From the NCBI GenBank assembly GCA_039931065.1, contig JBDTSP010000004.1, positions 185,608 through 249,607 of the forward strand: DNA of 64,000 bases, in the 5' to 3' direction. The position numbers and the translations under genes are program-made. The notes beneath the pieces are model-generated. The model worked only from the letters and a program-made list of their open reading frames with translations, did not search any database and was not told where the DNA came from. Below are positions 1 to 8,390 of this stretch, in pieces (position 1 is the stretch's first letter; the number at the start of each line of letters is the position of its first letter). The DNA comes from CADEED01 sp039931065. Lineage in GTDB: Bacteria > Pseudomonadota > Gammaproteobacteria > Steroidobacterales > Steroidobacteraceae.

Positions 1-20
1 CGCTCGGCCATGGTCTACAC

Positions 21-63
21 GCAAGTAATTGCTTGCCTGCATATTAGGCAAGCCGTTACTTGC
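21..63. repeat. Long inverted repeat downstream of GGDEF-EAL gene
   Basis: An 18-nt arm at 21-38 pairs with 46-63 (16 of 18 positions complementary) around a 7-nt loop. It lies just past the stop codon of the minus-strand gene that ends at 84. There is no clear T tract on either side, so it may be a factor-assisted terminator, an mRNA-stabilising hairpin or a repeat element. Confidence 0.55.
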
Positions 64-83
64 ATGTCAAGCGACGGGCGGTT

Positions 84-2792
84 TCAGGTCGCGAGGCGCA
101 GCGCGGGAACCTGGGGAGAGAACTTCTGCGCCAGCCGCACCAGCTCCTGGCATTGCTCAGGCAGCTTCCTGAGCAATGGCAGCAGATCATCGCGTGAAAC
201 CGGACGTGCCAGTAGATAGCCTTGCAATGTGAGCGCCCGATGCGGCAGCAACATCGCCAGCTGCTCCAGCCGCTCCACTCCTTCGGCGGTCACGTCGAGA
301 CCCAGATCGCGGCACAAACCGATGGTGGCCTTGGCGATGGACGCCGAGCGCGCGCCGCCATCGATGCTGTCGATGAGGCTGCGATCGAGCTTCACGCGTG
401 TGAGCGGCAATTCCTGCAACGACGCGAGCGAGGAGTAACCCGTGCCGAAATCGTCGAGTGCAATGGCGACGCCCATGGCGCGAAGCTGATGGAGAGTCTT
501 GATGGTGGCGGGCCCGGTCTGCAAAACCGTCTCGGTGAGCTCGATTTCGACGCAACGCGCTGGCAACTGGAATTCAATCAGCAGGGCCTTGAGCGTATCC
601 ACGAAACGGTAGTCGAGGAACTGCCGCGGTGAGACGTTGATCGCGACCTTGGCCTCTCGCCACGCGCCGCGATGCCAAAACGCGGCGGTTTCGATGGCGT
701 TCCGCAGCACCCAGTCGCTGATCTCCATGATCAGCCCGGATTCCTCGGCCACCGCCAGGAATTCGCCCGGTAACAGGTAGCTGCCGTTGGGCATGCGCCA
801 GCGAATCAGCGCTTCGACCACCTGGACATCGAGCGTCTGCAAACTGACCAGCGGTTGATAAAACAGCTCGAACTCACCCTTGTGGATCGCGCGCCGCAGT
901 CTTTGCTCCAGTGCGAATTTCGCCGAGGCGGTAGTGAGGAGTTCCGGCGTGAACGTCGCGAGCTGGCTGCGGCCGAGCGCCTTGGCGCGGAACAGCGCGG
1001 CGTCCGCGGCGCGCAGCAGCGACTCGACATCCTGCTCGTGGTCCGGAAACACACTCGCACCCACGCTGACACTCACGATCACTTCGCGATCGTCGACCAC
1101 CACGGGAGTCTCGAACGCGCGCACGATGGCCGCGCCGCAGGCCAGGATTTCGTCGATCTCCTCAGCGCCCTGGTGCACGACCGTGAACTCGTCGCCACCC
1201 AACCGCGCCGCGAAGCCGTTGGCGCGCGCGATTACTTCGATACGCTGTGCGATTGCCACCAGCACGCGATCGCCATAAGCGTGGCCCAGACTGTCGTTGA
1301 GCGTCTTGAAGTTGTCGACGTCGAGGAAGAACACGCCGACCCGTTCGCCCGAGGTACGTGCGCAGTCGAGCGCCTGGTTGAGCGCGGCAAACAGATGGCG
1401 GCGATTGGCGAGACCCGTGAGCGGGTCCTGCTCGGCGAGCTCCTGCAATTGGCGCGTGCGCTCTTCCACCTTGGCTTCGAGCCGCTGCTGGGCATCGCGG
1501 GTCGACGCGCGCGCCGTGGCAAGTTGCTCGGCCATCGCGTTGAAAGCCACCGCCAGTGTGTCGAGCTCGCGAATACCGCCGCTGGCGACGACGCGCGCGT
1601 TCTCCCCCTTCGCCAGCCTCGCCGTGGCGGCAACCAGGCGGCGCACGGGGCGCACGATGCTGAAAATCGTTGCAAAGCAGATATATAGCAGCACGACCAG
1701 CACCACGGCGCTGACCCACGCGACGATCGAGCCGCTCGGTTTTTCAACCGGGATGATCGTGGTCGACAAGGTTGCCGGCGGCGGCGCGACGACATTGTTA
1801 GTCACTGTCGCGGGCGCAGTGGCCGACGCGGCGGGCTGCAACGCTGTTTGGGAAACCGGCGCTTCGATCTCGAGGGTCTTCGGCAGGATCGCGTTCAGAC
1901 TTTCCGACTCGCGCTTGAAGGCTCTGACGGTCGCGATCCTTTTCGACTCCACTTGCCGCAGCGTGGTTCGCGTTGCCACGAGCTGCGCCAGGTCTTCGTT
2001 CATCCCGTTGTACCAGGTAGCGCCTTGCGATTTGCGCAGCGTCAGTTCGTTGGCGCGCAAGGTTTCGGCCAGGGCTTGTTCCGCCTTTGCCAGCGGCGAG
2101 CCTACGTCGGCGCCATCGTCGAAAGAGTCGCGCGCCGCGAAGGCGACGCGCAGGTCGTCGAACTGGGCGCGCAGCTTCAACAGCGACTGCCGCGCAACTA
2201 CTCGTCCGAAAATGCGAAATGCCCCATCGAGTGATGCTCCGACGCGTGCGTCCATGCGCGCGAACGCCGTGGAGTAGCGCGCCAGCAATCCGCGGCGCGC
2301 ACGCCCGGAATCGATCAGCGTTGCGGCGCTGCGCTTGTGCCGTCCAACAACCTCGGGCAGCGTTTTCGGGGTTGCCTCACCGGCCTCCGACGAATATTCG
2401 CCCAGCTCGCGTTCGAGCGTGACGCGGCTGCTTGCGTAACGTGCGGCCGACGCATGGGAGTCCGCCTCGACATGGTCTTGAACGGCTCGGTCGAACCGCC
2501 CCAGCGCCATCGACAATTCGGCGGAAGACACGACCTGTTTGGCGCGCCCCATCGACGCCCGTAGCGTCGTGATCGCGCGCGCGTCACTGGCGACGCGCTC
2601 CATCTCCACGCTCCGCTGCTGCTCCAGGATCGACACCCCGTTCTCGACGATGAGATTGGCCGCTGCCGCGAGCGCCGCGACGCCCGCGAACGCGATCGCG
2701 AGCCTGGGCGTGATGCCGACGCTGCCCAGCGTGACCAGCCCTTTCAGGCGGGCGAACTGGCGTTTGAACACCTTTCGGCTTTGCTTGAACAT
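84..2792 (-). CDS. Membrane-bound GGDEF-EAL cyclic-di-GMP signalling protein
   Basis: This 902-aa inner-membrane protein should make and/or degrade cyclic di-GMP. There is a transmembrane segment at about residues 28-50, a long periplasmic region rich in helices (about 50-355), a second transmembrane segment (about 356-380), a HAMP-like linker, then GGDEF and EAL domains. The GGDEF signature is intact at residues 532-536. The EAL signature is intact at 660-662 and is followed by a DDFGTGYSS motif near 781, so both activities are possible from sequence. No RxxD inhibitory site is visible five residues before GGDEF. It stands alone, with no partner in the same orientation. The ligand of the periplasmic domain is not predictable. 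Confidence 0.95.
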   Translation of the reverse strand: MFKQSRKVFKRQFARLKGLVTLGSVGITPRLAIAFAGVAALAAAANLIVENGVSILEQQRSVEMERVASDARAITTLRASMGRAKQVVSSAELSMALGRFDRAVQDHVEADSHASAARYASSRVTLERELGEYSSEAGEATPKTLPEVVGRHKRSAATLIDSGRARRGLLARYSTAFARMDARVGASLDGAFRIFGRVVARQSLLKLRAQFDDLRVAFAARDSFDDGADVGSPLAKAEQALAETLRANELTLRKSQGATWYNGMNEDLAQLVATRTTLRQVESKRIATVRAFKRESESLNAILPKTLEIEAPVSQTALQPAASATAPATVTNNVVAPPPATLSTTIIPVEKPSGSIVAWVSAVVLVVLLYICFATIFSIVRPVRRLVAATARLAKGENARVVASGGIRELDTLAVAFNAMAEQLATARASTRDAQQRLEAKVEERTRQLQELAEQDPLTGLANRRHLFAALNQALDCARTSGERVGVFFLDVDNFKTLNDSLGHAYGDRVLVAIAQRIEVIARANGFAARLGGDEFTVVHQGAEEIDEILACGAAIVRAFETPVVVDDREVIVSVSVGASVFPDHEQDVESLLRAADAALFRAKALGRSQLATFTPELLTTASAKFALEQRLRRAIHKGEFELFYQPLVSLQTLDVQVVEALIRWRMPNGSYLLPGEFLAVAEESGLIMEISDWVLRNAIETAAFWHRGAWREAKVAINVSPRQFLDYRFVDTLKALLIEFQLPARCVEIELTETVLQTGPATIKTLHQLRAMGVAIALDDFGTGYSSLASLQELPLTRVKLDRSLIDSIDGGARSASIAKATIGLCRDLGLDVTAEGVERLEQLAMLLPHRALTLQGYLLARPVSRDDLLPLLRKLPEQCQELVRLAQKFSPQVPALRLAT

Positions 2793-3520
2793 CGTCCCAG
2801 TGCCGGTCTGACCCGCTTCCCTTCGAGCTTGTTGTGCCCGGCCAGTCTGCCGGTGCGAATGGCTTATTCACACTGCTCGTGAGACAGAACGCACACGAGA
2901 TTGCATGCGCAGTTCACGTTTTTCTGTAGGCGGATTCTGATAGCGATCTGGAGGGTGCGAGAGGGCCTCCGGACAGCTGTTTTGCCCGCAGCGCTTGAAG
3001 ATCGCGCGACTGATTGCGAGCCGCTCGTCGGCCGTTCGCTAACTATCTGGCCAGGTCGGCGGGCGGTCCGTGAACGTCAGGTAACCCACGATCCGTCCAG
3101 ACTTTTTGATAGGCCGACTGCCGCCTTCGCCGCTGCATTCTTCGTCATGAGCAACGAGAAGCGCGAGGCACTCGGCGAAGGAGCGAAGTCCGGGCCGCGC
3201 CTGAATCGAGCCGGGCTCGATGCAGCGCATCGGAACGTGATCTCCGCCACCGCCCACGTTTCTTCGAGTAACCCACACCGACATCTTGATCCCTGCGGCG
3301 TTATTGAACCGAGCGACGATCGTGCATCTGCTTCGACAACCTGATCGACACCTTCGTCGGCGCAAAGTGCGTCGTGTTACCAAAAGTTCATCAGCTCTTA
3401 AGAAAACTGAAGGGCAGCCCGCCCGACCATGTGATCAAACGGACTGCCGCATCCGCTTTCTCTGCACGCGTCCTCGCGTTACGCTGCAATCCGGCGAACG
3501 GCGCTTAACGAGAACCCGCT
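2793..3520. other. 728-bp stretch without a confident gene
   Basis: Only short, arginine-rich reading frames are present on either strand. The longest minus-strand one (about 3039-3383) has no recognisable motif and no good ribosome binding site. The stretch must contain the divergent promoters for the GGDEF-EAL gene and the gene at 3521. It may also hold decayed coding DNA, but I cannot name a parent gene. Confidence 0.5.
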
Positions 3521-4153
3521 ATGAACCTTCGGACACTTTCCGCCGCTGTTCTAACTACATGCGTCGTGCTTTGTTCGGCCGTCCATGCGCGAGAAGGCAA
3601 TACCTGGCAGGACGAGTTCCGGATCTATTCGACGGACATCGCGACCCAGTGCGCCTCCGTGCAGGATCAGCTCAAGACATTTGTCGTGGAGTCGGAACCA
3701 CTTACGGGATACACACTGAAGGACGCCGTGCAAAGCCTGTGCGTATGTATTCCCGCCAAGCTCGAGGGGCTGAAGGGCAAGCTTTCGCCGCTGGACTTGC
3801 AGAAGCCCGTCAGCGAGGACGAAGTACTGAAGCTGTTCAACCCCGGCGTCATCGACAGATGCGCCGCCGAGCAGATGCATACGATGTATGCGGAAGACTG
3901 CCCGAAGAGATTCAAGCAGGCCGACCTCGACGTGCCTCATTACTGCGCATGTATGAAGGAAGTGATGAGCAACTATTCGGATGCGGAGACCGCGGCCGTT
4001 GCGGCCGCCGCGCAGGACTATCTGCCGCTGGCCGCGGCGGCGGAGCAGAACAACCTGCCGATTCCGACGCGCCCGCCGATTCTGGAGGCGTACTTTCGCG
4101 CGGATCAGAACTGCAAGGGCGTGTGGAAAGCGTTCGAAGGACTCAAGCCGTAG
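3521..4153 (+). CDS. Secreted cysteine-rich protein of unknown function
   Basis: A 210-aa protein with a clear signal peptide (about residues 1-23, ending in SAVHA) and a helical mature part. The mature part has about eight cysteines, including C-x-C pairs, consistent with disulphides in the periplasm. I do not recognise the family. It is monocistronic, preceded by a long non-coding stretch and followed by about 200 nt before the SYLF gene. Confidence 0.75.
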   Translation: MNLRTLSAAVLTTCVVLCSAVHAREGNTWQDEFRIYSTDIATQCASVQDQLKTFVVESEPLTGYTLKDAVQSLCVCIPAKLEGLKGKLSPLDLQKPVSEDEVLKLFNPGVIDRCAAEQMHTMYAEDCPKRFKQADLDVPHYCACMKEVMSNYSDAETAAVAAAAQDYLPLAAAAEQNNLPIPTRPPILEAYFRADQNCKGVWKAFEGLKP

Positions 4154-4228
4154 ATTCGGCGCCTTTCCAAGGATCGCGCGCAAGAGGCGGTTGCCCTTCC
4201 CCGACGAGCGGCGGCTCATCTGCTAATT

Positions 4229-4270
4229 CCTATTAGGTAACTTCACTTGCCTATTAGGTAACTGCACTTG
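4229..4270. repeat. Two tandem 21-bp repeats upstream of the SYLF gene
   Basis: Two head-to-tail copies (4229-4249 and 4250-4270) differ at one position. Each contains the near-palindromic core CCTATTAGG followed by TAACT. The end of the array is 87 nt before the SYLF start codon, so it could be a regulator binding site or part of the promoter. This is inference from position only. Confidence 0.6.
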
Positions 4271-4357
4271 CGTGCGTTCGCGTACAGACCTGGATCGGTG
4301 ATTAGAGCATCTTGCGCGCTGAACGAACCGTCAAGAATTCTCATTGGAGATTGCAAT

Positions 4358-4900
4358 TTGAAAACTCGAACTCTGTTTGCTGCGAGCGGCCTTGCGATGT
4401 TGGCGATGACCATGGGAGCCGCCTCCTTCGCCGAATCCACCGCAAGCATCGATGCGAACGCTGCGACCGCGTTGAAGCAGTTCAACATGATGCTTCCCTC
4501 GAACAAGAAGCTGCAGGATCGCGCCGCGGGCGTACTGGTGTTTCCGGAAGTCACGAAGGTAGGCGCCGGTGTTGCCGGTGAACATGGCAACGGCGTTCTG
4601 CGGATCAAGGGCAAGACCGTCGGGTACTACACGACCAACTCGGCTTCGGTCGGACTGACTCTCGGCGCTGCGAAGCGCAGCGAGATCATCATGTTCATGA
4701 CACAGAAGTCGCTCGATGATTTCATGGCGAGCAAGGGCTGGTCCATCGGTGCCGATACCGGCATTGCCGTGATGAAAGCCGGCGCGGGTGGCGAGTACGA
4801 TACCGAAACGTCGAAGAAATCCATTCTGGGTTTCGTGTATGGCGAGAAGGGATTGATGGCTGATGTTTCGCTCGAAGGATCGAAGATCAGCAAGATGTGA
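4358..4900 (+). CDS. SYLF-domain (Ysc84-like) secreted lipid-binding protein
   Basis: The start chosen is TTG at 4358, which is preceded by GGAGA at 4346-4350 and opens directly into a signal peptide (LKTRTLFAASGLAMLAMT, ending in SFA). The upstream in-frame ATG at 4268 would put about 30 unrelated residues before the signal. The mature part (about 155 aa) has the SYLF/Ysc84 pattern: an AAGVLVFPEVTKVG segment, glycine-rich turns and a C-terminal GEKGLMADVSLEGSKISK stretch. Members of the family bind phosphoinositides in eukaryotes; bacterial members are exported proteins of unclear role. A strong terminator follows. Confidence 0.88.
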   Translation: MKTRTLFAASGLAMLAMTMGAASFAESTASIDANAATALKQFNMMLPSNKKLQDRAAGVLVFPEVTKVGAGVAGEHGNGVLRIKGKTVGYYTTNSASVGLTLGAAKRSEIIMFMTQKSLDDFMASKGWSIGADTGIAVMKAGAGGEYDTETSKKSILGFVYGEKGLMADVSLEGSKISKM

Positions 4901-4926
4901 TTCGATTTTAGTTCAGGCTGATATGA

Positions 4927-4958
4927 CGCCAGCTCACTTCGTGGGCTGGCGTTTTTTT
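4927..4958 (+). terminator. Rho-independent terminator of the SYLF gene
   Basis: An 11-bp GC-rich stem (arms 4927-4937 and 4941-4951, one G-T pair) has a 3-nt loop and is followed by a run of seven T residues. Confidence 0.88.
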
Positions 4959-5063
4959 ATCTGGGGAATAGCGGCATGCAGAGCCGGCGTTTTCGCGTCG
5001 GACAAATCAGCTCGATGATGGCCGCGACCCGGATTCCTGTTGTGAGCATGTCCTTTCCCCTCC

Positions 5064-5462
5064 TCAGGCGGCCATGACTTCGTGTTCGTAGTATGGCGTC
5101 TGGCGATCGCTCAGGATTTTCTGCAGATCGTCGAGGGATCGCCCCTTCGGGTTGAGCCAGGCTTCGAGGTGCTCGGGCTTCAGATTGATGATCATACGGT
5201 CGTGCCCGGCAGCCGCGACTTCCGCCGGCGGTTCGTCGGTGATGGCCGCGAAAGAAAGCAGCGGAATACCGCCTTTGGGGTCTAACCACTTCGAGACGAG
5301 GCAGGCGATCAGCATCGTGCCGGCCGGTTTCGGGATGAAGTGCAGCACTTCGTTCTTGCCATTCCGGTCGACGTTTTCGAAAAAGGATTCGGCCAGCATC
5401 ACGCCGTGCGTCGCGCCAAACTGCTCCTTCCAGTATTTGCCGAGGCTATCGCGCCGCGCGTT
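5064..5462 (-). pseudogene. C-terminal half of an SRAP (YedK-like) gene split by a mobile element
   Basis: On the minus strand, the frame from position 5462 starts at NARRDSLGKYW and runs 132 codons to the stop. It contains the SRAP active-site glutamate region (ESFFENV) and the histidine motif (ITDEPPAEVAAAGHDR). The start of the gene is missing here. The residues upstream of the NAR motif in this frame are unrelated and come from the element. The missing first 178 codons lie at 18030-18563, on the same strand and in the right order. Rejoined, they give a 309-aa protein. SRAP proteins form a covalent crosslink with abasic sites in single-stranded DNA. Confidence 0.9.
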
Positions 5463-5487
5463 GTTTCGGAACCTACAAAGCGTTAGG
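5460..5487. other. Left attachment junction of the SRAP-inserted element
   Basis: Host SRAP coding sequence ends at the GTT (plus strand) at 5460-5462, the complement of the Asn codon of the NAR motif; the same trinucleotide is at the right junction. The next bases include GGAACCTACAAAGCGTTAGG (5468-5487). This resembles the right-junction sequence at 18017-18036 in direct orientation and also has an imperfect inverted match to it (TTTnGG then CCTA). Exact strand-exchange positions cannot be fixed without an empty site. Confidence 0.6.
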
Positions 5488-5572
5488 AAGCCCACGTTGC
5501 GCCGAAGTATCCGGCATGGCATACAGAACTCGCAAATGCCGGGTGCAACCATCTGCTTAGTCGGCGATAGGG

Positions 5573-6730
5573 ATGCAGTTAGTCAGCGCAACTGAAGATC
5601 TCGCGATCGGAGGCCTCCCATATCCAGGCTTCCCGATTCTGTTGTGGGACAGCATGGACAGCTGCGTTCCGGTGAATCACTTTTTTCGACACTACCTACT
5701 CCGAGGGGCGATTGGGTCGGTAAAGTCCTGGGCGCCAACAGGTCGAGCGCTGTACGACTACTTCAGCTTCCTACAGGCCCATGCGCTTTCCTGGGAGGAC
5801 GTCGATCGTGGCGAGGCGAAGACGCTGCTCGCCGCCTATCGCGATTACTGCTTCAGGGTTGCGAAGCTCGCGCGCAGCACCGTCCGACAGCGACTCCTAT
5901 ACATCTGCGAGTTCTACGAGTTCGCACATCGGCAGGAGTGGATAGGCCGATTGCCTTATTCGCAGGAAGCCCGCCGGTCTCGCCGGAGTCGAGGAATGCT
6001 TGGTCACTTGCACCGTGGCGACCACGTGTCGACGCGCGATGTCATGCCGCGTGCGCACCTGGGCCTGCCAAGATTTCTGTCTGCAGCACAGATCAAGGGC
6101 CTCCTTGCTGCGGCAACCAACCCACACCACCGAATGATCATTCGCTTGGCCCTTGGCTCCGGATTGCGCAAGGAGGAGCTGGCGACGTTTCCGTTGGCGT
6201 ATGTCGTTAACCCAGATCGGCTGACCAATAGCCGCAACATCCGCATTGACCTCGATCCTTTCGACGGCCAGGGCATCAAGACCAAGGGCAGCCGCGAGCG
6301 TGTGATCTTCGTCAGTCGCCGCTTGATGAGGGACTTGCACCAGTATGCCGTGCACTACCGCGGAGAACGCGCCTCACTGAACAACTCCGCACAACGACCT
6401 TTATTCTTGAACCAAGACGGCCAACTCTATAGCGCCGACGGCAAAAGTCTTGATCGCATCGTCCGACTGATCGGTCAGAAGGCAGGCCTCAAGGTGTGGA
6501 CGCACATGCTGCGGCACACGTACGCGACGCACACCCTCGTGGCCTTGCAACGAAATCGCGCCGGCAATCGGCTCGAACCGCTGGTCTTTCTTCAGAAACA
6601 GCTCGGCCACGCTTCGCCTCAGTCGACGCTGATCTATCTTCATCTGATTCAAGAACTCGCGGACGACGCGGTGCTGACGTACGACGGCGAGCTCGAAGAT
6701 CTCGCAAGGAGCGCCGATGGGCAGGCGTAA
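5573..6730 (+). CDS. Tyrosine recombinase 1 (Tn554 TnpA-like)
   Basis: A 385-aa site-specific recombinase and the first gene of the element. It has an N-terminal SAM-like core-binding part (about 35-125) and a catalytic domain with the full residue set visible: Arg199 in GSGLRKEE, His311 and Arg314 in HMLRHTYATH, His346 in LGHASPQST and the nucleophile Tyr355 in STLIYLHL. The 3' end overlaps the next recombinase by 14 nt, so the genes are co-translated. The size matches the TnpA class of Tn554-type elements. The start codon is ATG at 5573, close to the left junction. Confidence 0.93.
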   Translation: MQLVSATEDLAIGGLPYPGFPILLWDSMDSCVPVNHFFRHYLLRGAIGSVKSWAPTGRALYDYFSFLQAHALSWEDVDRGEAKTLLAAYRDYCFRVAKLARSTVRQRLLYICEFYEFAHRQEWIGRLPYSQEARRSRRSRGMLGHLHRGDHVSTRDVMPRAHLGLPRFLSAAQIKGLLAAATNPHHRMIIRLALGSGLRKEELATFPLAYVVNPDRLTNSRNIRIDLDPFDGQGIKTKGSRERVIFVSRRLMRDLHQYAVHYRGERASLNNSAQRPLFLNQDGQLYSADGKSLDRIVRLIGQKAGLKVWTHMLRHTYATHTLVALQRNRAGNRLEPLVFLQKQLGHASPQSTLIYLHLIQELADDAVLTYDGELEDLARSADGQA

Positions 6731-8390
6731 GGCTTTCGTTCGAAGCGATCTTTTGACGGCGACGGTCGAACACGCACGTGACCCCTCAACTGGCACAGTT
6801 GTGCTGTTCCCTGATCGCATTCCGCCGGCCGACTCCGTGGTTCGGTTCCCCGACAATCCCGCAATGGCTCGCGCATTCGACTTTGGCAAGTGGTATGGAC
6901 TTGGAATCGACCAGATCACCTATGTTTGCCAAAAGCAGATTGAGCGATTTGCGGATCGCCAGGACTCGGACGTCGAGCCATACACGACTGTCGGTTACTG
7001 CCGAGGCGGGCTGCGCCAGTTCCTCAATTTTGCCGCCATGCTTGCCGCTGCACTCAGCCGACCGCTGCAGCTCGGCGATATCGGCCGGCCGATGATGGAT
7101 AGCTACCTGAGCTTCCTGGCGGACACGGGAATGACTCTCCAGAGCCAACGGGTCGCGTATTACTACACGAAGTCCGTCCTTGGCGCCTTGGGTCGGCGGG
7201 GCCTTATCACGGTGGTCGATACCGGAGACGATGCGACGTTTCCCAAGAATGCATATTCCAACTCGCATCGAGTTGAAGTCGGCGAGAAGCCCCTGTCTCC
7301 AGCGGAAAAGAAAGCCTTCACCTTGGCGATCAAGAGCGCGGTTCAGCCAATGTTCGCGCCTGATGCCACACCGCCCTGCAGACAATTGTTGTCGCATGCC
7401 CTGTTGGTGATTGCGTTGCATACGGGCCGAAACACAACGCCCTTGATCGAGATGCCGATCGATTGCTTGCGTCCTCACCCGAAAGACGCCACCGAGTTTC
7501 TGGTCCTGTACAAGCGCAGAGGCCACACGACCAGCAAGGTTGCGCTGCGCAGTGAAAGCGGAGTCGAGCGCGTGGTCGAATCGCTGCCCACCGTCCGACC
7601 GACCGTGGCGCGATTGATCCGCCGGGTTATCGAGCTCACGAATCCGCTTCGCGATGCGGCGCCAGCGGCGCTGCGTAATCGCGTCTGGATTTATCGTAAT
7701 GGCAATGGCCAGGTCACTCCCCTGTACGGAAAGCGTCTTGCCGATGACATCGCCGCGCTCGTAAAACAATTCGAGCTCAGGGATGAGGACGGAATACCAC
7801 TGCGAATCAATGTCAGCCGTCTGCGGAAAACCTTTGTTAATCGCATCCACGAGATCCTTGATGGTGATCTTGCGGCAACGGCTGCGGCGGCCGGCAATCA
7901 GCCCAGAATCACAGAGCACTACTATTTGCGTCCCGGAAGCGAGGCCCGCAAGAACTGGCGCTTCATGGGAATCTGCCTCGTGAAGGAACTGAAAACCGGG
8001 ACGCTCGGCGCCACTGAGCGAACGCCTCTTGGTCGTTGTTCGGACAACAAGGCAGGCGAGTACGCGCCAAAGCACGATGGCGCGGTCTGCCAAAGCTTCA
8101 TGAACTGCCTGCGGTGCCGCAACTACGTCGTGACGGGAGATGACCTGTGGCGGCTTTTCTCGTTTTACTGGTGCGTGCTGAAGGAACGCGCTCGTATCGG
8201 CAAGGCGCGTTGGCAGAAGCATCTCGCACACATTCCCCGGTTGATTGATCGCGACGTCGTGAGCTCCGGCCTGGCGCGAAAGGCGTTTAGCAAGGCGCAG
8301 GTTGATGCGGCACGTGATCGCGCTCGCCGGGATCCCCACCCGTTCTGGGCAAGCCAGACAATCATCAGCGACCTGGAGAATCTCGCATGA
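6717..8390 (+). CDS. Tyrosine recombinase 2 (TnpB-like, altered HxxR box)
   Basis: A 557-aa recombinase-fold protein. Visible catalytic-type residues are Arg238 (HTGRNTTPL), Arg370 in NVSRLRKTFVNR and a tyrosine pair at 402-403 (TEHYYLRPG). The usual HxxR box reads SRLR, so the first histidine is replaced by serine. About 150 extra C-terminal residues contain four cysteines (CQSFMNCLRCRN), possibly metal binding, as in TnpB-type recombinases. It overlaps gene 1 by 14 nt and gene 3 by 4 nt (ATGA). It may act as a partner subunit for gene 1. Function is inferred from the family arrangement. Confidence 0.85.
   Translation: MGRRKAFVRSDLLTATVEHARDPSTGTVVLFPDRIPPADSVVRFPDNPAMARAFDFGKWYGLGIDQITYVCQKQIERFADRQDSDVEPYTTVGYCRGGLRQFLNFAAMLAAALSRPLQLGDIGRPMMDSYLSFLADTGMTLQSQRVAYYYTKSVLGALGRRGLITVVDTGDDATFPKNAYSNSHRVEVGEKPLSPAEKKAFTLAIKSAVQPMFAPDATPPCRQLLSHALLVIALHTGRNTTPLIEMPIDCLRPHPKDATEFLVLYKRRGHTTSKVALRSESGVERVVESLPTVRPTVARLIRRVIELTNPLRDAAPAALRNRVWIYRNGNGQVTPLYGKRLADDIAALVKQFELRDEDGIPLRINVSRLRKTFVNRIHEILDGDLAATAAAAGNQPRITEHYYLRPGSEARKNWRFMGICLVKELKTGTLGATERTPLGRCSDNKAGEYAPKHDGAVCQSFMNCLRCRNYVVTGDDLWRLFSFYWCVLKERARIGKARWQKHLAHIPRLIDRDVVSSGLARKAFSKAQVDAARDRARRDPHPFWASQTIISDLENLA

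Noticed and set aside
2901..3383. Two overlapping short frames (147 and 114 aa)
   Set aside because: No motif, no convincing ribosome site, and basic low-complexity composition.
5064..5552. The SRAP C-terminal fragment as an independent 162-aa gene
   Set aside because: Residues before NARRDS are unrelated to SRAP and come from element DNA. The catalytic Cys2 is missing, and the matching N-terminal half is at the other end of the element.
6786..8339. A 517-aa minus-strand open frame
   Set aside because: It lies antisense to recombinase 2, which has catalytic motifs and operon overlaps. The antisense product has no domain.
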